Shown here: piece by piece, positions 24,076 through 32,868 of the stretch | How the letters are laid out: every line of letters begins with the position of its first letter | How positions within the stretch are numbered: position 1 is the stretch's first letter | Notes under the pieces: model-generated | Databases searched by the model: none | Seen by the model: only the letters and a program-made list of their open reading frames with translations | Told to the model about the DNA's origin: nothing | Translations under genes and position numbers: made by a program | Origin: Pseudarthrobacter sp. NIBRBAC000502770 | GTDB taxonomy: Bacteria > Actinomycetota > Actinomycetes > Actinomycetales > Micrococcaceae | Length of the DNA stretch: 64,000 bases | Direction: 5' to 3' | Assembly: GCF_006517815.1 (NCBI RefSeq) | Contig: NZ_CP041198.1 | Coordinates: forward strand, 2,976,001 to 3,040,000

Positions 24076-24238
24076 ATGCGTGGTCCTCACATCTTCATTG
24101 AGTTGTGGATCATCCGGCGAACGTATCCAAGTGGTTCAAACCTAGATTCGCCGCCGGGGACAGGGCATCGGGCGCATCCCCCCTACCCGTGAATGCCGTT
24201 CCGGGGCACCAACACCTCCGCGCCTAGGGGTATTAGGG
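24076..24238 (-). promoter_or_regulatory. Promoter region of the IniB-like operon
   Basis: A 163-bp gap between the LuxR gene end and the IniB-like start, read on the minus strand. It holds two close CCCTA-type units near its upstream end (CCCTAATACCCCTAGG), a plausible direct-repeat binding site for the adjacent LuxR-type regulator. No clear -35/-10 pair can be fixed. Confidence 0.3.
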
Positions 24239-26326
24239 TTATTCCTGCTGCGGATTCAGCTGCTGGGGATGTTCCACGCCGAGGGACAGGCGCAGGCGGG
24301 CCAGCAGGTCGGACCGGTTCTCCGCTCCCAGGCGGCGCCGGATCCTGGCGATGTGGTGCTCCGCCGTCCTGGGCGAGATGTAGATCGCCTCGCCGATCTC
24401 CCGGTAGGTCTTGCCCTCGAGGACCAGCCTGGCCACTTCCTTTTCACGTTCGCTCAAACCGGATGCGTCCGGCTGGGCCCCTTTGGCCCCCTTGTCGGCA
24501 CCGTTGCCTGCCTGCACTTCCGCTGCCCCCGACGCTCCGCCGGCGGGGCTCCCCTGCGGATGAAGATCCCGGGCGCACGAGAGCAGGCGCATCATGTCGC
24601 GCCGCTCCTCGGCACGGGCTGCGGCGTGGCCGGCGAGCCGGGCACCCTCCCATGGCATTCCCACCGCCCCGAGCAGCCTTGCCGCACCCTCCACCTCCGC
24701 GGTCCGGAAGCGGCCGGCCAGCACGGAGACCCAGGCCTTGCCTGCCGTCGCGAGGACTGCGGCGAGCTGGCTGTGGGCAGACGCCCGTGCCAAGGCGGTT
24801 GCATGCGGGGCGAGATCGGCCGGGCTTTCGCTCAGCAGCGCAGCCTGCACGGCGGACCAGTGCAGGGGAACGGCCCACAGAGCGGGGCCGCCCAGGCGTC
24901 CCAGCAGCTTCCAGGCGTCCTCCAGGTACTGTGCCACACGGCGCGTCTCGCGCAGCCTGGCCGCGGCGATCAGCAGTTCCCCCCACGGCAGGAGGTTGTA
25001 CAGGTCCACTGATGTGTGGAGCATGGCTTCGCGCGCCCGTTCCCATGCCTTGATCAGCTCGGGAACGTCGCCGTTCCTGCGGGCAAGCCCCACTTCCAGG
25101 GCGGCGCTCATGAACTCATCGCGCGGGACCAGCGGCCAATGGTTTGCTTTGGCCGCTTCCGTGGCCGCCAGCCGGGCGTCCTCCAGTTTGTCCTGCATCA
25201 TGGCTGCCCAGGCCTGGAGCAGCAGGAGCCGGGGCTGGGCAGTATGGCCGCCCTGCCCGGCTGCCGCGGCTGCCCGGCAGACGGTTTCGGCCAGGTGTGG
25301 TTCCCCGCTGTGCAGGGCCAGCAGGGCCGCCAGCGCGGCGGGCGTTTCGGGCAGCGGAAGGGCCGTGCCTGCAGAGTTCAGCATGTCCGAGGCATGGATC
25401 AGGATGGGGATGCCCTGGTGCGGTTTGTCTCCCAAGGATGCGAGGATTCCCTGGCCGGTCTGCACGAGGGCGGCCGCGAGGAGCGTTGGCGAGGCCGCGG
25501 GAGCTTCAGGCTGGAAGAAGGCCTCCGCCGCTGCCCGGTCGCCGGCGCCGATCATGGCGACGGCAGCGAGTGGCGCGGAGGGTCCCACCCGTCCCGGGCC
25601 CAGCCAGCTGTACACGTCCGCGCCCCGGGCCAGCATGCCGCGCTGAGCCCACACGGCAGCAGCGACGTCGGCGCCGCGGCGCACGTCCGGCGGAGCCGGG
25701 CTGACCAGGAGGGCATCGATGATGCGGGCCGCTGCGTCCAGTTCCCCGTCACCAGCGGCGGCTTGGGCGCGCCGGGCTGCCAAGGCAAGCGGATCAGAGC
25801 CGGCCAGGAGTGCTTCCTCATAGAGTTGCGATGCAAGACGGGGGTCGGTTTCCAGCAGGGCGTCCGCCGCCTGCTCCAGTTCCGCAGCCACTCGGGGATC
25901 CGCCAGGCCGCCCCTGGCCAACTCGCGGGCCAGGTTGCCAAGTGGTTGGCCTGCGGACGCGAAAACAGTCACCAGCTCGCGCTGGAGCGCGTGGACTTTG
26001 GCGGTGGGCGCGGCGCTCAGCAGCGCGTGCTGGGCGGTCCCTACCACTGTGCCGTCCGGCGTCAGCAGTCCGGCGGCTTCGGCGCGGTCCACCAGGGAAT
26101 CGAGGTCCTCCACGGTGCCGCTCATGAACTTGTGCTGGAGGTCCGCGGGCAGCGGGCCGGGCAGGGCGAAGCCAACCGAAAGCGCCAGCAGCAGCTCCCG
26201 CAGGGCAGCGTTCGCGCCTTTCAGCTGTTTGGCCATCAGCTCCGCCACATGGGGTGGGTGCCCCTGGTGGTCCGGTGCGGTGTGCAGGGGTACGGGCCGC
26301 TCTGCCCGCTGCAGGTTTCCATCCAT
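24239..26326 (-). CDS. Large LuxR-family (LAL-like) transcriptional regulator
   Basis: 695 residues. The last 70 hold a LuxR/NarL HTH: LSEREKEVARLVLEGKTYREIGEAIYISPRTAEHHIARIRRRLGAENRSDLLARL. The rest is alpha-helical, Ala/Leu rich and TPR-like (about residues 150-600), with an AAA-independent N-terminus: no Walker A is visible, unlike typical LAL regulators. The ATG lies one base after the Hsp70 stop, so the pair is coupled. Mycobacterium tuberculosis has a large LuxR-type regulator, IniR, controlling iniBAC; by position this is a candidate analogue (inference). Confidence 0.8.
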   Translation of the reverse strand: MDGNLQRAERPVPLHTAPDHQGHPPHVAELMAKQLKGANAALRELLLALSVGFALPGPLPADLQHKFMSGTVEDLDSLVDRAEAAGLLTPDGTVVGTAQHALLSAAPTAKVHALQRELVTVFASAGQPLGNLARELARGGLADPRVAAELEQAADALLETDPRLASQLYEEALLAGSDPLALAARRAQAAAGDGELDAAARIIDALLVSPAPPDVRRGADVAAAVWAQRGMLARGADVYSWLGPGRVGPSAPLAAVAMIGAGDRAAAEAFFQPEAPAASPTLLAAALVQTGQGILASLGDKPHQGIPILIHASDMLNSAGTALPLPETPAALAALLALHSGEPHLAETVCRAAAAAGQGGHTAQPRLLLLQAWAAMMQDKLEDARLAATEAAKANHWPLVPRDEFMSAALEVGLARRNGDVPELIKAWERAREAMLHTSVDLYNLLPWGELLIAAARLRETRRVAQYLEDAWKLLGRLGGPALWAVPLHWSAVQAALLSESPADLAPHATALARASAHSQLAAVLATAGKAWVSVLAGRFRTAEVEGAARLLGAVGMPWEGARLAGHAAARAEERRDMMRLLSCARDLHPQGSPAGGASGAAEVQAGNGADKGAKGAQPDASGLSEREKEVARLVLEGKTYREIGEAIYISPRTAEHHIARIRRRLGAENRSDLLARLRLSLGVEHPQQLNPQQE

Positions 26327-26327
26327 G

Positions 26328-28466
26328 TCAGGCCCCCGGTGAGGTGGTCGAGGCCGTTGCGACGGCAGTTTCAATGGGACTGGCGGTGGCGTCCTCCGGA
26401 GTGGGTGACGGTGCAACGGCCGGGGTGGGCGTCAGGTCAGCCGTAGGGGAAACGACGGGATCACCTGTCGGGTCCGGGGCCGCCATGGTGGTGGGCACTA
26501 CGGTCGGCGTTGGTTCCCCGGTGCCGGGGGACGACGTGCCGGGATCAGGGGTAGGGGTGCCGGAACCCGACGGATCGCCGGTGCCGCTGGGCGACGGCGT
26601 GCCCGGGTCCGTCGTTGTTGGCTGGGTGGTGTCCGTGGGTGTGGGCGTCGCAGGGTCCGGCGACGCCGTGTCAACGGGCGCGGGACCTGTTGGGGCGGCC
26701 TCGGCGGTGCCCGGCGGCATTGCCGGACCCACGGTGGCTGAATCAGGAATGATACCCGTCCCTGTTGCACCCGCGTCGGCTCCGGGAGGAGGATTCCCGC
26801 CGGCGGCTGCCGGGCCGCCCGGGTTTGCTCCGCCCACGGCCGCTTCTCCGCCGGACGCCTGCCGCGTGGTGGGTGAGGCGGATACGTCAAGTCCGGGTAC
26901 CTGCCCGATTGGCTTCCGGACACTCGCTTCGATGCCTGCCAGTGGCTGGGGCGCATCCACCGTTGGTGTTGCCCCTCCACCCGGAGCTGCCTGGCCGGTG
27001 GAGCCGCCCTCCGTGCTCGCGCCGGCCTGCGGCACAAACATGGCGGTCAGGCTTCCAAAGCCGTCGGGACTTTGCGCGGCAGTTGCCGTGAGGACCGTCA
27101 GGAGCGCAGCCGCCGCGGCGACGGCAGTGATGCGGACGGTGGGTTTCGGTGCATGGGCTCCCCTTCCACCGTGCCACTCACGCCGGCCGGCGCCCTGCCC
27201 AGGCCCGGCTCCCGCCGTCGCATATTTGCGGGACCAGCTGGGCATCGCCGGTCCGGTCGGGGCGGGTGGCACGGCCGGGGGTACGACGACGGCCGGCGCC
27301 CCTTCGCTGCGCGCATCAGTCCCTGCCGCAAGGGTTTCCTTGGCTTCAGTTCCCGCCGGTGCCGCCGCTTCCAGGGCTGCTGCGGTATGGGCCAGTAGCG
27401 CCGCCACGGCCGCCCCCAGGCAGATGGAGGACTTGGGGTCCGCGTCCACTGCAATGGGCCGGTCCAGCTCCTCTGAGACCACCTGGGCCACCAGCGGGAT
27501 CCGCGACGAACCGCCGATCAGCAGCACCGTCGACAGGTCCGCCGGCGCAAGGTGGAGCTGGGCCAGGGAGTGTTCCAGCGCGTCCACCGTTTCCCGCACG
27601 GGCTCTTCGATCAGGGCCTCAAACTCTGAACGGACCAGGCGGACCTGCTGCTGCACGCCCGGCAGGAGCACCGGAATGCTTGCCTCGCTGTCCGCAGACA
27701 GGGCTTCCTTGGCTTCCACGCATTCGCGCCGGAGCCGGGCCAGGGCGCCGAGGACCGCGGGATCGGTGGCATCAAGGTCCGCCAGGGCATTGCCGGTATG
27801 GGCGGCGACGTAGCTGAATACCGCAGCGTCGAAATCGGCGCCGCCGAGGTCTTCAATGCCCTCGGGGCGGCCCAGCAGTTCGAAGCGGCTGGTGCCGGCC
27901 TTCCTGAGGACGGCGGTGTCGAAGGTGCCCCCGCCGAGGTCGTACACGGCAATGGTGCTGCCTTCCTCCACGCGCACCTGGGATGCGTAGTGCAGTGCTG
28001 CGGCCTCGGGTTCGGGGAGGAGGGTCACGTTCTGCACGCCGTGGGCGGTGAGGGCCTCGCGGATCGCGGACAGCCGGTGGCTGCCCCAGGCGGCCGGGTG
28101 GGTCAGGTAGACGGCCGACGCCGGACCGCCCTCGCGTTCTGCGGCCCGGTCTGCAACCCAACGGGCGACGGTGGCGAAGACGTCCTCCGGCTGCAGTGAC
28201 AGGGTGCCAAGGATGATGGGGACGTCATCGCCGATGCGGCGTTTGAACTCACGGGCAACGCGTTCCGGCGAGTCCAGTCCGCGGCGTTCCGCAGCCTCGC
28301 CCACCAGGACGGTGCCTTCCTCCGGGAAGTAGACCACGGAGGGGATGGAAGCTCCACGCGCGCCCAGGGGCAGGCACTCGGGCACAGCGGAAGGACCTTG
28401 GTGAAAGCGAACCACGGCGGCTGCCGTGAAACTGGTCCCGACGTCTACGGCGAGTGCGTAGCTCAT
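26328..28466 (-). CDS. Membrane-spanning Hsp70-type ATPase with Pro/Thr-rich tail
   Basis: 712 residues from an ATG behind CCGAGGT. An actin-like ATPase domain covers about 1-345: VDVGTSFTAAAV (phosphate 1), YDLGGGTFDTAVL (phosphate 2) and LLIGGSSRIPLV (adenosine site). No DnaK-type peptide-binding domain follows. A linker leads to one transmembrane helix at about 446-466, then about 245 residues rich in Pro, Thr, Ser and Gly (PTPTDTTQPTTTDPG-like), predicted outside the membrane and possibly glycosylated. This is an Hsp70-like sensor or scaffold rather than a chaperone. It is cotranscribed with the LuxR regulator. Confidence 0.82.
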   Translation of the reverse strand: MSYALAVDVGTSFTAAAVVRFHQGPSAVPECLPLGARGASIPSVVYFPEEGTVLVGEAAERRGLDSPERVAREFKRRIGDDVPIILGTLSLQPEDVFATVARWVADRAAEREGGPASAVYLTHPAAWGSHRLSAIREALTAHGVQNVTLLPEPEAAALHYASQVRVEEGSTIAVYDLGGGTFDTAVLRKAGTSRFELLGRPEGIEDLGGADFDAAVFSYVAAHTGNALADLDATDPAVLGALARLRRECVEAKEALSADSEASIPVLLPGVQQQVRLVRSEFEALIEEPVRETVDALEHSLAQLHLAPADLSTVLLIGGSSRIPLVAQVVSEELDRPIAVDADPKSSICLGAAVAALLAHTAAALEAAAPAGTEAKETLAAGTDARSEGAPAVVVPPAVPPAPTGPAMPSWSRKYATAGAGPGQGAGRREWHGGRGAHAPKPTVRITAVAAAAALLTVLTATAAQSPDGFGSLTAMFVPQAGASTEGGSTGQAAPGGGATPTVDAPQPLAGIEASVRKPIGQVPGLDVSASPTTRQASGGEAAVGGANPGGPAAAGGNPPPGADAGATGTGIIPDSATVGPAMPPGTAEAAPTGPAPVDTASPDPATPTPTDTTQPTTTDPGTPSPSGTGDPSGSGTPTPDPGTSSPGTGEPTPTVVPTTMAAPDPTGDPVVSPTADLTPTPAVAPSPTPEDATASPIETAVATASTTSPGA

Positions 28467-28638
28467 TGTTACCTCGGAAGGCTGGCCGTCCACATGCAAG
28501 CTTCATCACAGTGAACGTCACCAACGTAGCATTCCGAGGGACCCGGGGACAGCCCTGTTGCTACATCGAATGGTTATTTGGCGGGCCGGTGCCGCGTTGT
28601 GCGTGGTTTCCCGGTCGCTGCCGGCCGGGAAGGCCCTC
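28467..28638. other. Intergenic region upstream of the Hsp70 gene
   Basis: 172 bp between the Hsp70 start and the ccsB stop. It should hold the Hsp70-LuxR promoter on the minus strand. No confident -10/-35 pair, repeat or RNA structure was recognised. Confidence 0.4.
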
Positions 28639-29727
28639 CTAGAGGCCGGAGTAGGAGTGGAGCCCGTTGAACAAGGTGTTCACAATGGTGAAGTTGAAGA
28701 CCACGCAGAAGTAGCCCACGATCGAGAGCCAGGCGGCGCGGGTACCGGTCCAGCCGCGCGTGGCACGCGCGTGAAGGTATCCGGCGTAGACAACCCAGAT
28801 CACGAACGTCCACACCTCTTTGGTGTCCCAGCCCCAGAACCGGCCCCAGGCCTTTTCGGCCCAGATGGCTCCGAACATGAGGGTGAAGGTCCAGCCAATG
28901 AAGGCGATGGCGTTGATCCGGTAGGACAGGTTCTCAAGGCTCAGTGCGGAGGGCACCAGGCGCATGAAACCAAGTTTGTCGGTCCCGCCGGCGGCAACGG
29001 TCTTCTGCCGGTGGGACTGGACCAGCTGCAGTGCCGACATCGCGAACGTCAGGGTGAAAAGCGCGGAGGAGAGCACGGCGATGGAAACGTGGATGACCAG
29101 CCAGTAGCTCTGCAGGGCGGGAACGAGGTGGCCGACGGGGGTCCAGAAAGCCACCGAGGCGGCCACCATCATGATGATCACCAGGCCCACCACGAAGGTG
29201 CCCAGGAAGCGCAGGTCGCGGCGGATGAGCGAGAGCAGGAATACGGCCGCCACCAGGAAGGCGCCGGTGGTGAGGAATTCGTACATGTTGCCCCATGGCA
29301 CGCGCCCGGCTCCCAGCGCCCTGGTGACCACGCCGGCGGCATGGATCAGGACTGCGAGGGTGGTCAGGGCCACGGCGACCCGCGCCGGAACGCGGCGTTC
29401 CGCGGCATACTTCATGTCGCCGCCCGCCGTCACGATGCCATCCGTTCCTGCGCCGCCGGCCTTGGCAGTGGACGACGACGGGCGCTCGGCACGGTCGGCC
29501 GGCCCGCTCAGGCGGCCCCCGGCAGATCCCGTGGCAACGCCGGCTCCCACGGGAACCCTGGCGGCGGTCCCGGCCTGGGCTGCCTTGAGGTCCACGGCGC
29601 GCAGGGCCTTGCTGCTCTTGGCCAGGTCCCAGGCGAAGGCGATGAAGGCCACCGTATAGGTGCCCGCCGCCAGCAGCATGAAGAGTTCGCTGTACTGGCC
29701 CATGGTTTCGTTGATTCCAAATGGCAT
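28639..29727 (-). CDS. ccsB: Cytochrome c biogenesis protein CcsB (CcsA/ResC family)
   Basis: 362 residues with eight predicted transmembrane helices. The haem-handling WWD-type motif WGRFWGWDTKEVW is near the C-terminus, and conserved His residues flank it. An insert of about 80 residues between the first two helices is Gly/Ala/Pro rich (GVATGSAGGRLSGPADR...). With ResB it forms the system II haem lyase that attaches haem to apocytochrome c outside the membrane. The ATG shares its A with the TAA stop of resB (TAATG), after AAAAGGA, so translation is coupled. Confidence 0.93.
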   Translation of the reverse strand: MPFGINETMGQYSELFMLLAAGTYTVAFIAFAWDLAKSSKALRAVDLKAAQAGTAARVPVGAGVATGSAGGRLSGPADRAERPSSSTAKAGGAGTDGIVTAGGDMKYAAERRVPARVAVALTTLAVLIHAAGVVTRALGAGRVPWGNMYEFLTTGAFLVAAVFLLSLIRRDLRFLGTFVVGLVIIMMVAASVAFWTPVGHLVPALQSYWLVIHVSIAVLSSALFTLTFAMSALQLVQSHRQKTVAAGGTDKLGFMRLVPSALSLENLSYRINAIAFIGWTFTLMFGAIWAEKAWGRFWGWDTKEVWTFVIWVVYAGYLHARATRGWTGTRAAWLSIVGYFCVVFNFTIVNTLFNGLHSYSGL

Positions 29728-31484
29728 TACTGGTCCTTTTTGGGCCCGGTGGGGCCTGCTGGGGTGCTGACGGAGCCTGCGATATTATCGCCTGCCCGGC
29801 TGGGAGTTTGCTGGGACGGGGCGGCGCCTGCGGAAGCGGTATCCCCAGGGGCCGCCTCGTCAGGCAATTGCCACTCTGCGCTGAAGAGTTTCCGCAGCGC
29901 TGCTGCCTCGCCGGCCAGGCGGTGGTCCTCACCGCGGGCCAGGAGCCCGTATTCCACCATGGTGCGGCCGTCGACGGCGGTGCCGGTGCGTACCCAGACG
30001 CGCCGGCGGTTGACGTAGAGCGAGAGGATCAGGCCTGCCACGGCCAGCAGCGCGAAGACAAGGGCGGACAGCTGCCCGGGATTGTGGTGGATGTCCACGC
30101 CGATGTACCGCTTGACGCCGTCGAAGCTGATGCTGCCCTTGCCGTCGGGCAGCGTGTAGGTGGAGCCCGGTGCCAGCGTAATGCCGCCGGCAGCCAGGTT
30201 CCGGGCGTTAAGCGGGGTCAGGTTCTTGACATCCAGTTCGAAGACGTTCTGCGGGGCACCCTTGTTCAGGCCCAGGTCGCCGTAGTACGAGTTCAGGGTC
30301 AGCTGCGGGTTGAACAGCTCGGGGTCGGCGCTGAAGGAGACATTCTTGTCCGTGACGAACGCGGTGGGGAGGAAGAAGCCCACGAAGCCCAGCTGGTCCG
30401 GCTGGGCGTCAGGGACCTTGATCACCACGGAGGAGTAGTAGTTCTCGCCCTGCAGCTTTGCGACCACCGGGCCCTGCATGGCCACGTTGCCCGCTCCGTC
30501 CCGGATGGTCACCACCGGGGCGTAACCGTTGCCGGTGAGGTAGATGCTGGTGCCTCCCAGGCTCACGGGGTCGTTGACCTTCAGCGTCTCCTGCTTGGGC
30601 GGAGCGTCCGGGTTTTCCTTGGTGGTTACCGTGGCGGCAAAGTCGATGGGCTGGCCGAACTTGCCCTTGGATTCACGGTCGAACGTGATGTTGAACTTGT
30701 CCAGCTGCAGCGAGTAGGGCTGGAGCTGGCTGGGCTGGAAGTTGGTGCCCGGGTTGAACTGGTCGTAGCCCACCAGGGTGTTCACGAACGTGTCGCCTTC
30801 GACCAGGATGCGCTGGCCGCTGTACCCGAACAGGCCGCCGGCTGCCACGGACACCAGCACGCCGATGAGCGAGGTGTGGAAGACCAGGTTGCCCACTTCC
30901 TTCATGAAGCCGCGTTCGGCACCCAGGGACGGAAGGGCGCCGTCCGCATCCCTGACCTCCACCCGGTAGCCGCGTTTCCGCAGCACCCGGGCCGCGCCGT
31001 TGATGGCGTCCGACGACGGGATGGCCGCGCCGGAGGGGATCACCAGGGTGCCGTATTCGGGCAGCCGGGAGAGGCGCTGCGGGGTCCGCGGCGGCTGGGA
31101 GCGCATGGCCTTGTAGTGGGCGATGGCGCGGGGTACCACACAGCCGATCAGGGAGATGAACAGCAGCAGGTAGATCGCCGAGAACCAGGCCGAGGAGTAG
31201 ACGTCGTAGAGCTGCAGGGAGTCCAGCAGCTTGCCGTAGTCAGGGTGGTCCTTGATGTACTGGGTTACCACCGCCGGGTTTGCCGGGCGTTGCGGGAACA
31301 GTGATCCCGGGACCGCGGCGACGGCCAGGAGCAGCAGCAGGAACAGTGCGGTGCGCATGCTGGTCAGCTGGGTCCAGGCCCACCGCAGCATGCCCTTGGG
31401 TCCCAGGGCCGGAAGGGCGGCCTGGGCTTTCGCCTCTGCTACAGGGGCGGATTGCTTCTTCTTTACGTTCACACGCTCGCTCAT
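29727..31484 (-). CDS. resB: ResB-family cytochrome c biogenesis protein
   Basis: 585 residues. A Lys-rich cytoplasmic N-terminus is followed by a helix LFLLLLLAVAAVPGSLFPQ, a second helix near YLLLFISLIGCVVPRA, a large outside domain, and a last helix close to LVFALLAVAGLILSLYVNRRRVWV. The LPEYG and FVNTLVGYDQFNPG segments are ResB-like. It escorts haem together with CcsB. The C-terminal 50 residues are Pro/Ala/Gly rich and lack conservation. It begins one base inside the ccdA stop. Confidence 0.93.
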   Translation of the reverse strand: MSERVNVKKKQSAPVAEAKAQAALPALGPKGMLRWAWTQLTSMRTALFLLLLLAVAAVPGSLFPQRPANPAVVTQYIKDHPDYGKLLDSLQLYDVYSSAWFSAIYLLLFISLIGCVVPRAIAHYKAMRSQPPRTPQRLSRLPEYGTLVIPSGAAIPSSDAINGAARVLRKRGYRVEVRDADGALPSLGAERGFMKEVGNLVFHTSLIGVLVSVAAGGLFGYSGQRILVEGDTFVNTLVGYDQFNPGTNFQPSQLQPYSLQLDKFNITFDRESKGKFGQPIDFAATVTTKENPDAPPKQETLKVNDPVSLGGTSIYLTGNGYAPVVTIRDGAGNVAMQGPVVAKLQGENYYSSVVIKVPDAQPDQLGFVGFFLPTAFVTDKNVSFSADPELFNPQLTLNSYYGDLGLNKGAPQNVFELDVKNLTPLNARNLAAGGITLAPGSTYTLPDGKGSISFDGVKRYIGVDIHHNPGQLSALVFALLAVAGLILSLYVNRRRVWVRTGTAVDGRTMVEYGLLARGEDHRLAGEAAALRKLFSAEWQLPDEAAPGDTASAGAAPSQQTPSRAGDNIAGSVSTPAGPTGPKKDQ

Positions 31485-32239
31485 CAGATCGGCAACTTCA
31501 CGTCGGTTTGGAACCAGTACTGCAGCCCGGTCACCCAGGCACCCCACACCCCGGTGGCCATCAAAATCCCGAGCACCACCAGAATCCCGCCGCCGGTCCG
31601 CTGGATGGCCACGCGGTGCTTCCGGAAGAACGCCATGACGCCCATCCCCCGGCGCAGGGCCAGGGCGATCAGCAGGAACGGGATGCCAAGTCCCAGGCTG
31701 TAGACAAAGGCCAGGAAAGCACCCTTGGCCGCAGAGGATCCGCCGGAGAGGCTGAGCAGCTGCACGGCGGAGTAGGTGGGGCCGATGCACGGGGCCCAGC
31801 CCAGGCCGAAGGTCAGGCCCAGCAGTGGCGCTCCCCAGAGCCCGGCGGGCGGCTTGGCGTGGATCTTCGCGTCACGCTGCAGCCAGCTGAAACCGCCCAT
31901 GAAGACGATCCCCATGATGATGACCAGGACGCCCAGGAGCTGGGTGATCCAGGCATTTTGGCTGCCCGTAATCAGCGTGCCCAGCTGGCCGAATGCACCG
32001 CCCAGCAGGACGAAGATCACGGAGAAGCCCAGGACGAACAATCCAATGCCCGCAAGCATCCGCCCGCGTTTCTGCTTCTGCAGGTCCACGCCGCTCAGGC
32101 CGGTCACGTAGCCCAGGTATCCGGGAACCAGGGGAAGGACGCACGGCGAAAGGAAGGACACCAGTCCTGCCAGCAGGGCCACCGGAATGGCGAGCAGGAG
32201 GGAGCCGCTGAGGATGGCTTCGGCGAAGGGGCTGTTCAC
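31484..32239 (-). CDS. ccdA: CcdA-type thiol:disulfide transporter
   Basis: 251 residues, six transmembrane helices. The two redox cysteines are Cys33 (SPCVLPLVPGY) and Cys151 (GWAPCIGP). CcdA passes electrons from cytoplasmic thioredoxin to outside thioredoxin-like proteins, here the TlpA/ResA-like protein encoded immediately upstream, keeping apocytochrome c cysteines reduced. The order hisPase-tlpA-ccdA-resB-ccsB is standard in actinobacteria. Confidence 0.94.
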   Translation of the reverse strand: MNSPFAEAILSGSLLLAIPVALLAGLVSFLSPCVLPLVPGYLGYVTGLSGVDLQKQKRGRMLAGIGLFVLGFSVIFVLLGGAFGQLGTLITGSQNAWITQLLGVLVIIMGIVFMGGFSWLQRDAKIHAKPPAGLWGAPLLGLTFGLGWAPCIGPTYSAVQLLSLSGGSSAAKGAFLAFVYSLGLGIPFLLIALALRRGMGVMAFFRKHRVAIQRTGGGILVVLGILMATGVWGAWVTGLQYWFQTDVKLPI

Positions 32240-32254
32240 GGTCCCGGCCCGTCC

Positions 32255-32866
32255 CTATTCCGCCACGGCGGCGGTGATGAGGGCTTTCAGGGTGCCCTTC
32301 TCGATTTCCCCGAGGACGCGGGAGGCCACGCGGCCCTGCTTGTCCAGCACCAGCGTGGTGGGTACGGCGCCGGGCGGGACCAGGCCCGACACGGAGAGCA
32401 GGACGCTGCCGTCCTTGTCGTCAAAGCTGGGGTAGGTCAGGTTGAAGGTCTTCTCGAACGCTTCGGCCGTGGGCTTCTCGTCCCGGAGGTTGACGCCGAA
32501 GAACTGCACGCCCTGGTCCTTGAACTCCTGGTGCAGCTCCTCCAGGAGCGGCGCCTCCACGCGGCACGGCGCGCAGGCGGCGAACCAGAAGTTCAGGACG
32601 CTGACCTTGCCCTGGAAGTCTGCGGGGGTCACGGCGGCGCCGCTGAAAAGCGCTCCCTGGATCTGCACGGCTTCCTTGCGGTCCCCGGCGGCGAACTCGG
32701 TTACGGAGCCGTCGCCGGCAACATAGTTCTTGTTGTCACCGGCCTTGGCCTGCTTGGCCAGGGCATCCTCCTGGGCGCAGCCGGACAGGCCAAGGGTCAG
32801 CGCGGTCAGGGCCATGCCGCCTGCCGAGAGCAGGCTCCGGCGCGAGGGAAGGTTGTTGTTGCTCAC
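32255..32866 (-). CDS. TlpA/ResA-like thiol-disulfide lipoprotein
   Basis: 203 residues from GTG. The N-terminus PSRRSLLSAGG plus LGLSGC makes a lipoprotein signal (Cys30) with a twin-Arg pair. The AhpC/TSA-Redoxin fold contains NFWFAACAPCR (redox Cys98 and Cys101) and the cis-Pro segment VPTTLVLD. It would reduce the haem-binding cysteines of apocytochrome c using electrons from CcdA, encoded next. Its start lies 2 bp after the phosphatase stop. Confidence 0.92.
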   Translation of the reverse strand: MSNNNLPSRRSLLSAGGMALTALTLGLSGCAQEDALAKQAKAGDNKNYVAGDGSVTEFAAGDRKEAVQIQGALFSGAAVTPADFQGKVSVLNFWFAACAPCRVEAPLLEELHQEFKDQGVQFFGVNLRDEKPTAEAFEKTFNLTYPSFDDKDGSVLLSVSGLVPPGAVPTTLVLDKQGRVASRVLGEIEKGTLKALITAAVAE

Positions 32867-32868
32867 TG

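Noticed and set aside
25016..26446. Long plus-strand open frame opposite the LuxR gene
   Set aside because: GC-rich antisense shadow; the minus-strand gene has a clear HTH and an operon junction.
29721..31304. Long plus-strand open frame opposite resB
   Set aside because: Antisense of resB, which has conserved motifs and coupled starts; no recognisable domain in the shadow.
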